Assembly: GCA_030867875.1 (NCBI GenBank)
Contig: JAOWCC010001634.1
Span: 37,095,867 to 37,159,866, forward strand
Length of the DNA: 64,000 bases
Origin: Actinernus sp. WN-2022
Taxonomy: Eukaryota > Cnidaria > Anthozoa > Actiniaria > Actinernidae
Reading direction: 5' to 3'
In this document: in pieces, positions 45,201 through 55,999 of the stretch
Numbering within the stretch: position 1 is the stretch's first letter
Layout of the letters: every line of letters starts with the position of its first letter
Notes under the pieces: model-generated
Seen by the model: the letters and a program-made list of their open reading frames with translations, nothing else
What the model was told of the DNA's origin: nothing
Databases searched by the model: none
Translations under genes and position numbers: made by a program

Positions 45201-48200
45201 AACAACCCCCAGGCTGAGACGTTGTTACACATGAAGGTCTTCAGAGCCCAGCGTAATCTGTACATCTCTGGCTTCTCTCTCTTCTTACTTGTGTAAGCCA
45301 GAGCAGTTAAATTTACTATGTGCAGTGCTTTAGAGTTGATAGCTTTTCTCTGGAGTTCAAAAGTAATACAATACAATGTAGTCTCTTTATGGCATGGTTT
45401 AGAAATAGCATGACTTATAAACCTTTAACTCTTCCTGTTTAACCCTTTGACTACTGGATGTGTTTGAGTTCAATTGGTGAAATCCTGAGTGCTAACTCAA
45501 CCCTCCCCCCTCAGTTCAAGTTTGGCTAGCCCGGGGGTAGTTAAATACTGCTGACCTTTTAAGTCAAGAGCTCAAGCTTTCCCCACAATGCCATTCAGTA
45601 GAATTATGTGTGCTTGTCGACGGTAGGTATTGCTTCTCCTTTAGGGTTTTGAATGAAATCTGCCCTTATTTTTGAACCAAATAAGCCACTTTAAGAGAGC
45701 CAGATGACATCACAAAGTCTGAGGACAGCTGAAAAGTACTTGGCTTGCTTTTAGTAGGCTTTGTGAGGGGTTTTCACTGGGGTTTTCTGTTGTGTTTCTG
45801 CTTTGAGACACAACGAAATAATATTCATTGAAATTTCTGCAGTTGGTGATCATTTTATCCGTGTTTTTATCTTTAAGGCATTGGCTTGTTTTAAAAGTAC
45901 TCTTGGTTGTAGGGGTAAAATATTTATTTAAAGGCCCACAATCACCCTAGACACATTGTGGCCATTTATTTTGTTTTGAAATTGCACTATTGTTTGATAT
46001 ATGCTCTGATTGGTTGGTTATCAAGTCTTGCTCCATGTGTACCAATTTTCGACTGCAACAAAATGGTGACTGAAAGCGTGTTCACCCGCAAAGTGTCTAG
46101 CTTATAGGGTGACTGTGGGGCTTTAAAAAATAGATCCCAGAGGGGGTATTTTTGTTAATTACCTAGTATAAATTTTATTGGAGGTGGGTGCAGGAAAATG
46201 TGGTAGAGTGAAATGCAGTGTAAGCATGGCGTGGTTCACAGCAATATTTTTTTCCAGTTACATGCTTCATATTGGCCAGTTTGGTAGTGAAAGGGTTAAA
46301 GTGTACATATGACATGGAAATTGAGTTGATCTCGTTATTTTAAAAACGCTTTGGAAATGAGGAATAGTGGCGTTTCCCATTTTTATGTTCAGGTTTTTGT
46401 AATATGCAAATGAGATAACATGATGTCGTGTTGTTTGCATAGTCTGGAGACAAATCACAAAATGAAGAACATCTGCAAAAGTAATAATTATTGGGTAAAA
46501 ATATGGGTATATACAATGTACTTCATGGTAGTGTTTCATTCCATATAGTCCCTTGCATAATCATTTTCTCTACTGTTTTACAGTAAATATTATGCAGGGA
46601 GACTATATGGAATGAAACACTACCATGAATTATATACCAACTAAACACTTTGCACGTGTGACACTATGGAAAATACACATACCGGTAATTGTGCAAATTA
46701 TGGTGTTCATGAAAACACTTAGCCCCATGCACCTTTAAGTAATGATTCTTGTAAGAAGTATGGCACCAATGGAGCAAGGTGTTAATTTTGTATTGTGAAA
46801 ATTTGTGATTTCATTGGTTGAAACATGAAAATCACCCTTAAGGTAAGTAAGACATCTAATTTCCTCCAATTTTTTAAAATATTAAAACTATGAATTGTAC
46901 TGTAGTTCCAAATGTTGTTTATAAAGCAAATCGTATATACGAAACCATATAGATTGTGCCTGTTTCATAGCTATAATCGTTCTTGGCTGTTCCTATTGGT
47001 TGGAAGAGAATTTGATCATAAAAATGGAATGAAACTAAGACTTGTTAAGTATTTTACTTTTATTTCTGAATATTCATAATTATCACCCAGTGTTTTTATA
47101 GTCTAAAACAGAGACAAATCCCATGTGAGGGAGGCTCAATCCCACAGAACAATGGATTTTATCATACTTTTTACAGGGGTGGGATCATTACCATAAAATT
47201 CTAATTTCTGTTGACCCATTATACAAAATAATGGCCTTAAAACACTCACATACATGGCCTACAGTACATTGCTACAAAACGTCTTTTGAACCGACAGCGA
47301 AAAAAGGTGTTTGACAAAGGAAAAATTTGGGAATTTTGTTTTATTTGTAAAGGAAGCCAGGCGCCAGAGTGTTTCCATGGCAATACCATAATTTGCACAA
47401 TAACATAATTATGTATTTTCCAAAGTGTTGTGTGCAAATTGTCATTAGTTTTTACCAATTATATCTGCAGAGATGTTCTTCATGTTGAGCAAACAACATG
47501 ATGTCTTACAATGTAGGTCATCTCATTTGCACATTACAAAATCCTGAACATCTCAGGAACGAGATGGTAAGAGGCATTAACATTCATTGTCTGGGCTGGA
47601 CAAAGTTACAGGTACTGTATTTTCAGCAAGTTTCATTTGAACTCATCAATGTTTTGCATACATGGAATGGTTCTCCATACATGTGCAACAGTTGTAAACA
47701 TGTAAACATACTCTCATAATCTTATGGTAAATGATAGTTGTTGATGCCCTTTTTGTTATTAGTGTTTTGAGAAGAGTTGTGACCATGCTGTCTCGACTAG
47801 CAGTAGCTGAAGCATCAGCTGAAGCCAGCATTAAACAGGCTCAGAGTGCAACTGACCAATGCAAACGGCTAATGGAGGAGAATGATGAGTTGAAGAAGGT
47901 ACATGTAACTAGTACACTTAATTTCCACTGTAATTCTACATGACTTGGTTTGTTTGCTGATATATCAAATATCAAATTCGTTAATAATTCATGAAGCAAT
48001 AAATCTGTAAATCTTATACAGATTTTGTCCTGATTTACATAAACTTTTTGATAATCATTTGTGTCTGTGCTTTATCGGATTTACAAACTTCAGCTCAAGT
48101 TTGTAAATCTGATCAAGCATGGCCACTCATTCTGTATGTATACATGTACTTGTAAACTAAGTAAGGGCCCGCACTATAAAACATTAAAAGGGCCTTATAA

Positions 48201-51200
48201 ACCAAGTTGACAACACCTTCAGTTGTCAATCAGCCTTTGTCAAGTAAACATGTCTGTTCAAAGCTCTGCAACATCTGATGCTCCACTTGAATGATCTCTG
48301 ACATTTGGTATTGCAGAAAATTCAAATCGAAAACTTCAATGCCTAAAAATACACTAAATAGTTTGTAAATGACAGGCATACATGAAAGTGAGAAACTATT
48401 GTAGAGCTCTTCCTGCTGTTTCCTTTTTCTTGGCTTTTAATTTTAGCTCCCCAATCAGCAATTTAATATCCTAACTTGCTTACATGTACATTGTACATGT
48501 ACTTGCTTGACTGTTCTGAATTTGATATTCAAATTAGAATCCCAAAGCGCGAGGATCTTTTCCTTGTTATAGTGTGGGCCATTGTTTAATCAAAAGCCTG
48601 GCATGGCTTTTATTCGATCACTGTCAGTGTGCTTCACTTATCACACAAAGGTTTCAATATGATGCTGGGAAAAAAAAACATTTAAAATTATTCTATTCTA
48701 CGGGAGAAAAAGTAATTTGTCTCCCACCCTCATACCTTTGTGCATGACAATAAAGTGAAGCATACATGGTTACATGCACACTGTTGGTGTACATTTCAAT
48801 GCATTGTAGGTCGAATTGGTGTTATTTTTTTGAAAAATAAGGGAGTGTTCATTATTTATGGCTTTTTTTTGGGGGGGGGAGGGGGAGGGGGGGGGCAAAA
48901 AAGTTAAGATTAAGTGCTTTTGTAGGGGGGTCATCAAAGATTTTACCTACTCCTTTGGGGGGGGGGGGGGGGGGGTCGTCAAAGTTTTGATGTACTTGTC
49001 ATGTGTCATGTAAAATGTAATGAAATTGTTGTTGTAAAGCTAAGCCAATGTTTAGTCTCCAAAACACAGGAAACCAGTGTTTTAGAGAGCAGTAAAATTT
49101 CAAATATTTAGGCTCTGGCCTTTGCCCCTCACAATATTTAAGTGCAGTCTGCTTTGTTTTCTTCATATGCAGGGTAGTATTCTCTAAGCTCATGATCAAA
49201 GGCACATCCCCATAGGACAGATAATGCATTGGTGTTCAGGATATTAGTTATGCCAATGCTGAGCACTTTTTCTTTTATTTGAGACTGCAGAACAATACAA
49301 TATGATGCACTAGCTAGAATGCAATATGATGCACAAATTATCAGTACAATTTCAAGTACCCATCTGGGAAGGAGGGTGAAGTAGAGATTTCCAGAAGAAT
49401 GTATAATAATGTTTTCTACTATAAAACAAAGGTAATGTATCATGAGAAATACCATAAATCTAGAAACATTAATAGTAAAGACAGTTAGTATATGCAGTTT
49501 GCATTCTTTCTTGCACATCCATCTTTTTTGTTGGGGGGGTGGGGGTCAATAAAGTTTTGAGCAATTTTATAGGGGGGTTATCTAAGTTTTAATTCATTCG
49601 TAGGGGGTCATAAAAGTTAACAAGAGAAGCAGATGAATTGCCGACCCCCCCTCCAAGCCATAAATAATGAACACTCCCTAATCGATTTCCTTTACCCAGT
49701 TGATGCTGTTGACTTGTATGACCTGATAGTTTTGAATGGTAAGGCTACTTTAATATCAGACACTCTTAAAATGTGCACTTTATGAGAGAGTTCATCCTCG
49801 AGATCAAGCATTAGACAACTCTATAAACATGAAAAGTAGAAAAATGAAATGTGCCCTCCAAGGTGCCATACACGCCTTTTACTTAAATGCACCCTAAAAC
49901 ACTCCCTAAAATGCACCCAAAAATGTACCCTAAAACGCTGTCTTCAAATTAAACGCACCCCAAATGTGCATTAAAATGCGCAATTCAAACGCGTGGTTTT
50001 AAAAATGCACTCTTCAGTGGTGCCCTAAGAAAAGTCCTTGCGTTTGATGTAACACAAATGTACACCAACGCTGTGCGCATAGCCACATGTACTACATGTA
50101 ATTATTAATATTGAAAGTGAGCTATTGAACAGTGTGGCAAACGGTCGAACACTGACACTACACTATACCACCTCATGGTTAATTAGCTCTGACATTGGTT
50201 AAAGTGCATATAAGCCCTGGCTAATTATATTTCTTTCGAAGAGATTAGAGGCCATAGACAAAGGATTCCAGAATAAAAAGTTGATTTGATTGATTTGTTA
50301 TGGTGTATTGGCCATTCAAAGTTCCCCCAAAACGTGTCTTGGGTTGCCTGTGGACTAAAATCAAGCACACAAGAGTGCTTTACAAAATTGGCACTGGGTC
50401 TAGTTTTTACATCATCAACAGAACACACTAGATGCACCATTGCATTAAAGGCTTGCAGAATAAAGCTCTCCGAAATGTTTAGCGCGATATTATCATCTTT
50501 CTCGATTATCTAGTATTTAATTATTTTGCAAATAAGGCAATGCTTTATACCTGCGAAGAAACAAGTTCTGTTGATGACGTCATGTTTTATTGTCGTCCCA
50601 ATCGTCGATCATGCGTGGAAATTATTCTACATTTGGAAGTTTAGTCGCTAAAAAAATATTTAAAACATTTTTTATTTTAAAATTTTGGAATTTTTTTCCT
50701 ACCTTTTAAGGTCTAAGCTGTAAAAAAAAGCATAACTGGCCAGGGGTTATATGCACTTTAGCTTTGGTCAGTCATGTGGGAGGTTATGGGTTCAAAAACA
50801 CTGGCCAGACCAACACTTGGGGTCTTTAAATAACTGTCTTAGAAGGTGCTGCCTTTGTGAAATGATTTTGTTCTCAAACTGCAAATGGCTATCTAGACCA
50901 AGACGTCTTCTTTGATAAGGCCTTTGGAGACCTCCATCAAGGGGCTTTAAGCCGGTTATAAAGTATCATCAAAAACAGAATAAACACGGATGGTTTCACT
51001 AAGAGTAATAGATATATCAGGATTCGCTCACAGTAGTCAGATTTAGATTTACATGTATGGTACATTACGGGCCGGTGCTTTAGGCAGGGGGGAGAGGAAT
51101 CCAGACAAGAGTAGTCTTGGGGAATGATCCCCTGGGAATTTTTGAAATGTGATTCATGCATTCTGACCTAGGTTTTGTAGATATTTTTGGCATTGTTTCA

Positions 51201-51240
51201 TTCCATTCATTCTGTACACAATTTTTTTTCTAAACAAAGG

Positions 51241-51273
<33 letters not shown>

Positions 51274-54200
51274 CACAGGCACCCTAAGATGTTCCCCTAA
51301 GCTAAGCCCCTGCATTGTAATGTACATATACCCTGTTTTGTTCTGGCCAGAAATCAAAGAAGGATACTGAGAACAAAAAAGTGGATACTATTAGTGAGGA
51401 GGTTGCAAGCGATGAGTTAAACAAGCTGAAGTCTGAACTGGAGGAGAAAAGCAAGGAGTTAGAACAGAGGTCTGAAGGTACAGTGTTGACAACGAATGCC
51501 AGACTGAGTGTTTATATAAACGTGTTTCAGTCATACATGTAGGCCTTTTGCAGCTAACAATCACATGCTGATAATTATAACCAATAACGAATGAAATGAG
51601 CTTTTGATCCCATGGGAAAGGCTTTAATTTGCTGGATGGCAAACTAATTTCAAAATGCAGTTTTCGAAAGATTGACAATTGACTGGAGGTGGAAAACACT
51701 ACCAATCTCCTACAAGTGCCTTAAAAATATTAATGATGATTAAGATTGTTTTGCCATTCCAGTATAACCACATATTTGCCTAACTGCAAAAGGCCATTGA
51801 AACACATGTACATGTATCTGCAGACTGTACTGATATAGATTGACATATTTTGTTTTTATGTTGTAGTTCAAACTTCATCTTAGTTCAATTTTTTTTGAAC
51901 AGGGAAATATTTTTGAACGAGGGTGAATTTTTTTTAACTAGGGAAATTAGTTTTTAACTGGGACGTTTTTTAGAACTAGGGAATTTTTGGGTTTCACTTA
52001 ATTATTGTAGTCACTGAGTCAGAACTGACTATCATTCTGTCATCTGTTAGTGCTTGCCAAAACTGATTTTTTTCACTTGTATTTTATATTCAATGGGGTT
52101 CAATGAGGTTTATGTCATCAATTTCTGCAGTTTTAGTGAAATTTCAAGCTCTTGTAAGGTTTTACTGCATATATGCAAATTTGGACTAGATTGTGGGGGA
52201 GTGGGTACAAGCAGCACCATCATACAGTACATATAGTAAATGAGTATGGTGCTTCACACTAATCACCTCTATGGCATAGTGGTTAAGGCTCTGACTAACA
52301 GATCCAATGGTTGCTGGTTCAAGTACCAGCAACGATGGTAAAATAAATATGGTAATTAGTATAGTTGGTTATATGGTCCAATGTAGCACTGTAAGGAGAG
52401 GGGCAGGCTAGGAGGAAAGGGGCGGCAGGCAAGAAAGTGATAGGGGGAGGTAGGAAAACAGAGGGGGAAAGTGGATTTATATTTAGTACCTGGACCATTG
52501 GGAATGAAGACACCCAGTAGATTGAACTCTTGATTGAATCATATAAAGAAATTTATTTGATCTGAAACGACACAAAACATTTGCATGCGTTAGGCAATAA
52601 GACAATCACACATCATGTTTAAACCTTACTTTTCTGCGGTCCAAATCACAAAGGCTTTTTCCTTAAGCTTACAATACAATAAATCACTTACTTCTGTGCA
52701 ATATTCTTTATACATCCTGGTTAAACTCGTAGAACTCCGCTAAACATTCTGTGTACTACATAAACTGTCTAGAAACATAATCTTACTAGTTCAATGACCT
52801 TGAAGCACAATAATGGCCTGTTCATGTCAATATCTGACAGCTGTCAAAATGTCAGCTAGTGAAGTGTAACATTACTTTTAATTGTAACTTCCGGTTATAT
52901 ATTTGATTACTAATACTGACGACGGAAATAGTACAGGTCTACACAAAAATTCCTTAGTTAAAAAAAGCCCCAATTTAAAAAGAAATGAAATTTGAACTAC
53001 AACATATACATGTAATTAATAAACTAGGACTTTAGCAAAAATATGTCATTTCTCTTTGGATGAGTAAACAAGCATAGCGAAGTGCACGAAGGAAAAGAGA
53101 TTTAGTTCCTAATCGAAAGGAAACACTGTCTATTGTTGTGCTGTCAAGTGCCAGCCAATCAGATTTTGCTAGATTAGTTGAATATGTAATGAGCGTCTTG
53201 TTTATAAGTGAATGTGTCAGGATTATTCAGTATCGTGGTTCTGATCTGACTCAAAAATATAGTTTAGTTTTATGTAAGCTGGATGTAAAGTAAATAAAGT
53301 AGACTGGAGCTAGCTGATTAGAACCATTACACTGCATATGTGCTTGTGTGTTGATCTTAAGATTAGAAAGAATAATTTTCTGAGTTGATAGTAATATTGT
53401 TGTACATAAATATTAACAGATTTGGAGAAGACCAAGAAGGACCTGATGGCATTCAAAGAGCAGGCTAAAGGTGTGACAAAGGAATATGACAGGCTGTTGG
53501 AAGAGCATTCTAAAATACAGGTATGTACCCTGTGCCTTAACAACAATTTCTTTATTTGAATGCCATTCCAATGAGTTAGAGGTTTTAATTTCCAAAATAC
53601 TAATTACATGACGTCAAAGGAGGCATAATTTATTATACAAACATTTGCTGTTACAGATAAACAATCTTTTTAACTTGTGGATACGTGCAAGTGCAGCAAT
53701 GAGTTACAGGATAGTTGGGTAATTGTGTCGCTCGCTCACTCAGATGTTGCAGAATGAAATGCCTGAAATGCAAATTAATAAGATAATAGTAGTTGATATT
53801 AACAATTAATTATTGCTGTTGGAATTAACGTTGCTCAAGTCCTCATCGCTGGTTCTCTTCTTGCTACCAACTGTAAAGTTACTGCTACCATATTTATACA
53901 TGAGCGAGCAGCTGTGTTATCATGTGGGAAATATGTGTGCTCATTCACTGATAGTGATGTAAAATCCTTATACATTTTCATGCCTACACTGTAACTCGCT
54001 CAATATTAATAACAGGCAGCTCAAACTTTGACAAACATCGATAAATCACTTAGTGGTGATGTCGTAACGATGATGTCATTGGTCACATGGTTTTAAGAAC
54101 ATGCCCATATCTCCATCATTTCTAATGCCCGGCAGCTCAAACTTGACAGGTTTGGATGGTATTGGGTCCCCATAAATCACTTAGTGGTGATGACATAACG

Positions 54201-55070
54201 ATGACATCATCAGTCACAATTTTTAGTATATGCCTGTATCTCCCTCATTTCTAATGGCAGGTGGCTCAAACTCTGACAGACAGGTGTTGGGTCCCCATCA
54301 ATCACTTAGTGGTGATGTGGTAATGATGATGTCATTGGTCACATCATTTTTAGTATATGCCAATACATTGTATCTCCCTTATTTCTAATGGCAGGTGGCT
54401 CAAACTTTGACAGACATGGTGTTGGGTCCCCATCAATCACTTAGTGGTGATGTGGTAATGATGATGTCATTGGTCACGTCATTTTTAGTACATGCCCATA
54501 CATTGTATCTCCCTTATTTGTAATGGCAGGTGGCTCAAACTTTGACAGACATGGTATTAGGTCCCCACAAATCACTTTGCGGTGATGTTGTAATGATGAC
54601 ATCATTGGTTACTTGATTTCACAGGCTGTCACAACAGTAATAATAACTTGAACACTTCCACGTGTTTACCCTTGAGGACACAACAAAATGCACTTTACAT
54701 CCATGAGTTTGCCATTGCAGCTTTATTTTGTTTTAATTATCAGTCTTGTACTTGTGGTTTAAATAAAATTGATGCTTTTACAAATTTGCGTTCGTGTATA
54801 AGCAAATACGTCCATTCACAAGCATCAGGAAATAATGGCAAATGCCTCATAAATTAGCATTTTGGAAATTGGCACAGCATTCAAATAAAGAATCATTGTA
54901 CCATTGTACTATTCACTTGTCATAGAATAATTGATATTTGAAATAACGTCCTGAAAACACTTACAAGTCTGTGGATTTTAATGTTGTTATACAACCCAAT
55001 ATTGGATTTTTGTTTGCACTTCTAGGCTCAACTGAGTGAAGGAAATGAAGAAAGCAAGAAAGATGACTAA
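42287..55070 (+). CDS. BCAP31: BCAP31 / BAP31, ER membrane chaperone and cargo receptor
   Basis: Polytopic ER protein that sorts and quality-controls membrane proteins. Seven coding exons, all GT-AG: 42287-42378, 42594-42694, 45142-45292, 47763-47898, 51351-51477, 53420-53520, 55026-55070; 753 nt, 250 residues. Exon 1 reads MTVQWTLAAAFLYSEIGLLL and CIPFVSPSR, with membrane segment 1 (about 6-28). Exon 2 has the NFYFNVIVIVMALLLA segment (about 50-64). Exon 3 has FRAQRNLYISGFSLFLLV, the third segment (about 104-120). Exons 4-6 form a Lys/Glu-rich coiled coil (MEENDELKK, KLKSELEEKSKELEQRSE, VTKEYDRLLEEHSKIQ). The C-terminus KKDD is a KKxx ER-retrieval signal; the human protein ends KKEE. The AAVD-G caspase sites of human BAP31 are not visible. 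Introns hold MITEs, a SINE and a minisatellite. Confidence 0.95.
42700..45135. other. BCAP31 intron 2, no feature recognised
   Basis: AT-rich sequence with scattered ATGTACATG-like words and an inverted ATAAGCAAGAGACCA / TGGTCTCTTGCTCATAAG pair at about 43617-43654. No exon or full element is supported. Confidence 0.45.
45443..46295. mobile_element. TTAA element with CCCTTTC/G tips, copy 2
   Basis: TTAA at 45439-45442 and 46296-46299 borders CCCTTTGACTACTGG and TAGTGAAAGGG. It is the same family as 35483-36497. Its right-hand TTAA is also the left-hand TTAA of the next element. It lies in BCAP31 intron 3. Confidence 0.8.
46300..46734. mobile_element. TTAA MITE (AGTG tip) abutting the previous element
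   Basis: TTAA at 46296-46299 and 46735-46738. The left end AGTGTACATATGACATGGAA and interior CTGGAGACAAATCACAAAAT resemble 5937-6460, although its two ends match each other only weakly. It contains a strong hairpin at 46507-46638. Confidence 0.6.
46507..46638. repeat. Near-perfect ~50-bp hairpin
   Basis: GTAGTGTTTCATTCCATATA and its flanks (46507-46560) return inverted at 46587-46638 across a loop of about 27 bases. It can form a stable cruciform in BCAP31 intron 3. Confidence 0.8.
47100..47570. repeat. Inverted, partial relative of the 46300-46734 MITE
   Basis: The stretch around TAATTTGCACAATAACATAA, CTGCAGAGATGTTCTTCATG and GTCATCTCATTTGCA is the reverse complement of parts of 46300-46734 and 5937-6460. 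The ends are not clear. Confidence 0.5.
47900..48835. other. BCAP31 intron 4, left part, no feature recognised
   Basis: A degenerate inverted pair around GATTTACATAAACTTTTTG / CAAGTTTGTAAATC (about 48028-48110) resembles one in the GPX4 5' flank of exon 2 (about 34210-34380), so it is a dispersed repeat. Nothing else is supported. Confidence 0.45.
48841..49678. mobile_element. Harbinger-like MITE with G/C tracts, copy 2
   Basis: TAA at 48838-48840 and 49679-49681 borders GGGAGTGTTCATTATTTATG and its exact inverse. Inside, G-runs (19 G at 48957-48975) are each followed by GTCATCAAAGWTTT-like words, and the core (49120-49260) is the reverse complement of the core of 25167-25875. 838 bp, no coding. 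It lies in BCAP31 intron 4. Confidence 0.85.
50203..50757. mobile_element. TTAA MITE (AGTGCATATAA tips)
   Basis: TTAA at 50199-50202 on the left and TTAG at 50758-50761 on the right border AGTGCATATAAGCCCTGGC and its inverse. The tips are those of 13609-14177, but the interior differs. One flank base has changed since insertion. Confidence 0.65.
50764..51030 (+). repeat. tRNA-derived SINE remnant
   Basis: GGTTATGGGTTCAAAAAC is a B-box-like stretch, followed by the body GACCAACACTTGGGGTCTTT, AAGGTGCTGCCTTTGTGA and AGTCGGC-less tail sequence characteristic of a dispersed SINE. It directly abuts the right end of the 50203-50757 MITE. The boundaries are approximate. The head resembles the tRNA-like unit at 62950. 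Confidence 0.5.
51242..51272 (+). repeat. G31 homopolymer in BCAP31 intron 4
   Basis: Thirty-one consecutive G bases lie about 80 bp upstream of BCAP31 exon 5. G-quadruplex formation in the nascent transcript is plausible this close to the splice acceptor; the length may be inexact. Confidence 0.9.
51480..52255. other. BCAP31 intron 5 with degenerate GGGAATTTTTTTGAAC repeats
   Basis: Between about 51885 and 51990 five imperfect copies of a GGGAAATTTTTTTGAAC-like unit follow one another. The rest of the stretch shows nothing recognisable. Confidence 0.45.
52265..52335 (+). repeat. tRNA-like unit (SINE head or tRNA pseudogene)
   Basis: TGGCATAGTGGTTAAGG (about 52272) fits an RNA polymerase III A box and GGTTCAAGTACC (about 52316) a B box, with a T-arm-like stem GCTGG/CCAGC. 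The acceptor stem does not pair, so a working tRNA is unlikely. Confidence 0.5.
54015..54625 (+). repeat. Minisatellite, five ~116-135-bp units, BCAP31 intron 6
   Basis: Units begin at about 54015, 54131, 54260, 54394 and 54529 with GGCAGCTCAAAC or GGTGGCTCAAAC. Each runs on to AATCACTTAGTGGTGATG and a GATGATGTCATTGGTCAC word. Similarity is highest between the last three. Confidence 0.8.
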
Positions 55071-55502
55071 AGATGTCAATAATAGTTACAATATGATATC
55101 AGGCGAGCACCTGTTGATGTGCTCCTGAGAAGATAAACACAAGGTCAATTTTGCATTGAACAAACTAGAAAATTTTACAACCAACCATAATATAATGTAT
55201 ATCTTCAGATGATGTAGATCTTGCACCCAACACATGATATACAATTCTGTTAAAGATACTAATTAGGGTCTGATAATCCTAGATTGATGTTCTAATGAAT
55301 CTATAACTGGGTGTGGTAATTGGGCATTAAGGTATTTAATGCCACTCAAAGTTCAAAGTGCGAGTGAAACATGCGATAGAACATTTATGGTTAAAGCCTG
55401 GTTTTCATATGTCGGGAAATTTCCCATACAAGGATTTTGATGTTTCCCAAGCGTCCCAGATATTCCTGATATTTGGTAGAACTGTCAGTGATCATTGATG
55501 AC

Positions 55503-55508
55503 AATAAA
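55503..55508 (+). terminator. BCAP31: Candidate BCAP31 polyadenylation signal
   Basis: AATAAA lies about 430 bp after the stop codon. Another AATAAA at about 55711 falls inside a transposon. No transcript evidence is available here. Confidence 0.35.
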
Positions 55509-55630
55509 TAGATGCAGGAAACATGCCAAATTGATTATGTGCCATCCTCCAAAGAGTGGAATGAACAAAACACATCACCTACTGTCCCACAGTTTTCTTA
55601 CATCAGGAATGATTGCAGTACTAGTTGACC

Positions 55631-55989
55631 CACAGGCAGCCCAAACTAAAGATTTTTACGAGGAATGTATGGGGATTTTTAGAAAATATTTAAAACTGTA
55701 CTAAAATGATCAATAAAGTCATGAAATCACCTGTGTGTTGTGAGGTTGTTCCTCTTCCTCGCCGATGTGTTTATTTCTGGTTTGAAGCACTTCTGGGTTT
55801 TTCCTCTCCTATATAAAAAAAACCCAGAAGTGCTTCAAACCAGAAATAAACACATCGGCGAGGAAGAGGAACAACCTCACAACACACAGGTGATTTCATG
55901 ACTTTATTGATCATTTTAGTACAGTTTTAAATATTTTCTAACAATCACCATACATTCCTTGTAAACATCATTAGCTTGGGCTGCCTGTG
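55631..55989. mobile_element. Near-perfect palindromic MITE with 7-bp target duplication
   Basis: GTTGACC at 55624-55630 and 55990-55996 flanks CACAGGCAGCCCAA tips. The two halves of the 359-bp element are almost perfect reverse complements (for example GAAGCACTTCTGGGTTTTT and GAGGAAGAGGAACAACCTC) with a loop of about 15 bases near 55812. It is the same tip family as 31915-32202. Confidence 0.88.
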
Positions 55990-55999
55990 GTTGACCTTG

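Noticed and set aside
52265..52335. Functional tRNA gene
   Set aside because: A and B boxes are present but the acceptor stem does not pair and no anticodon arm can be drawn confidently.
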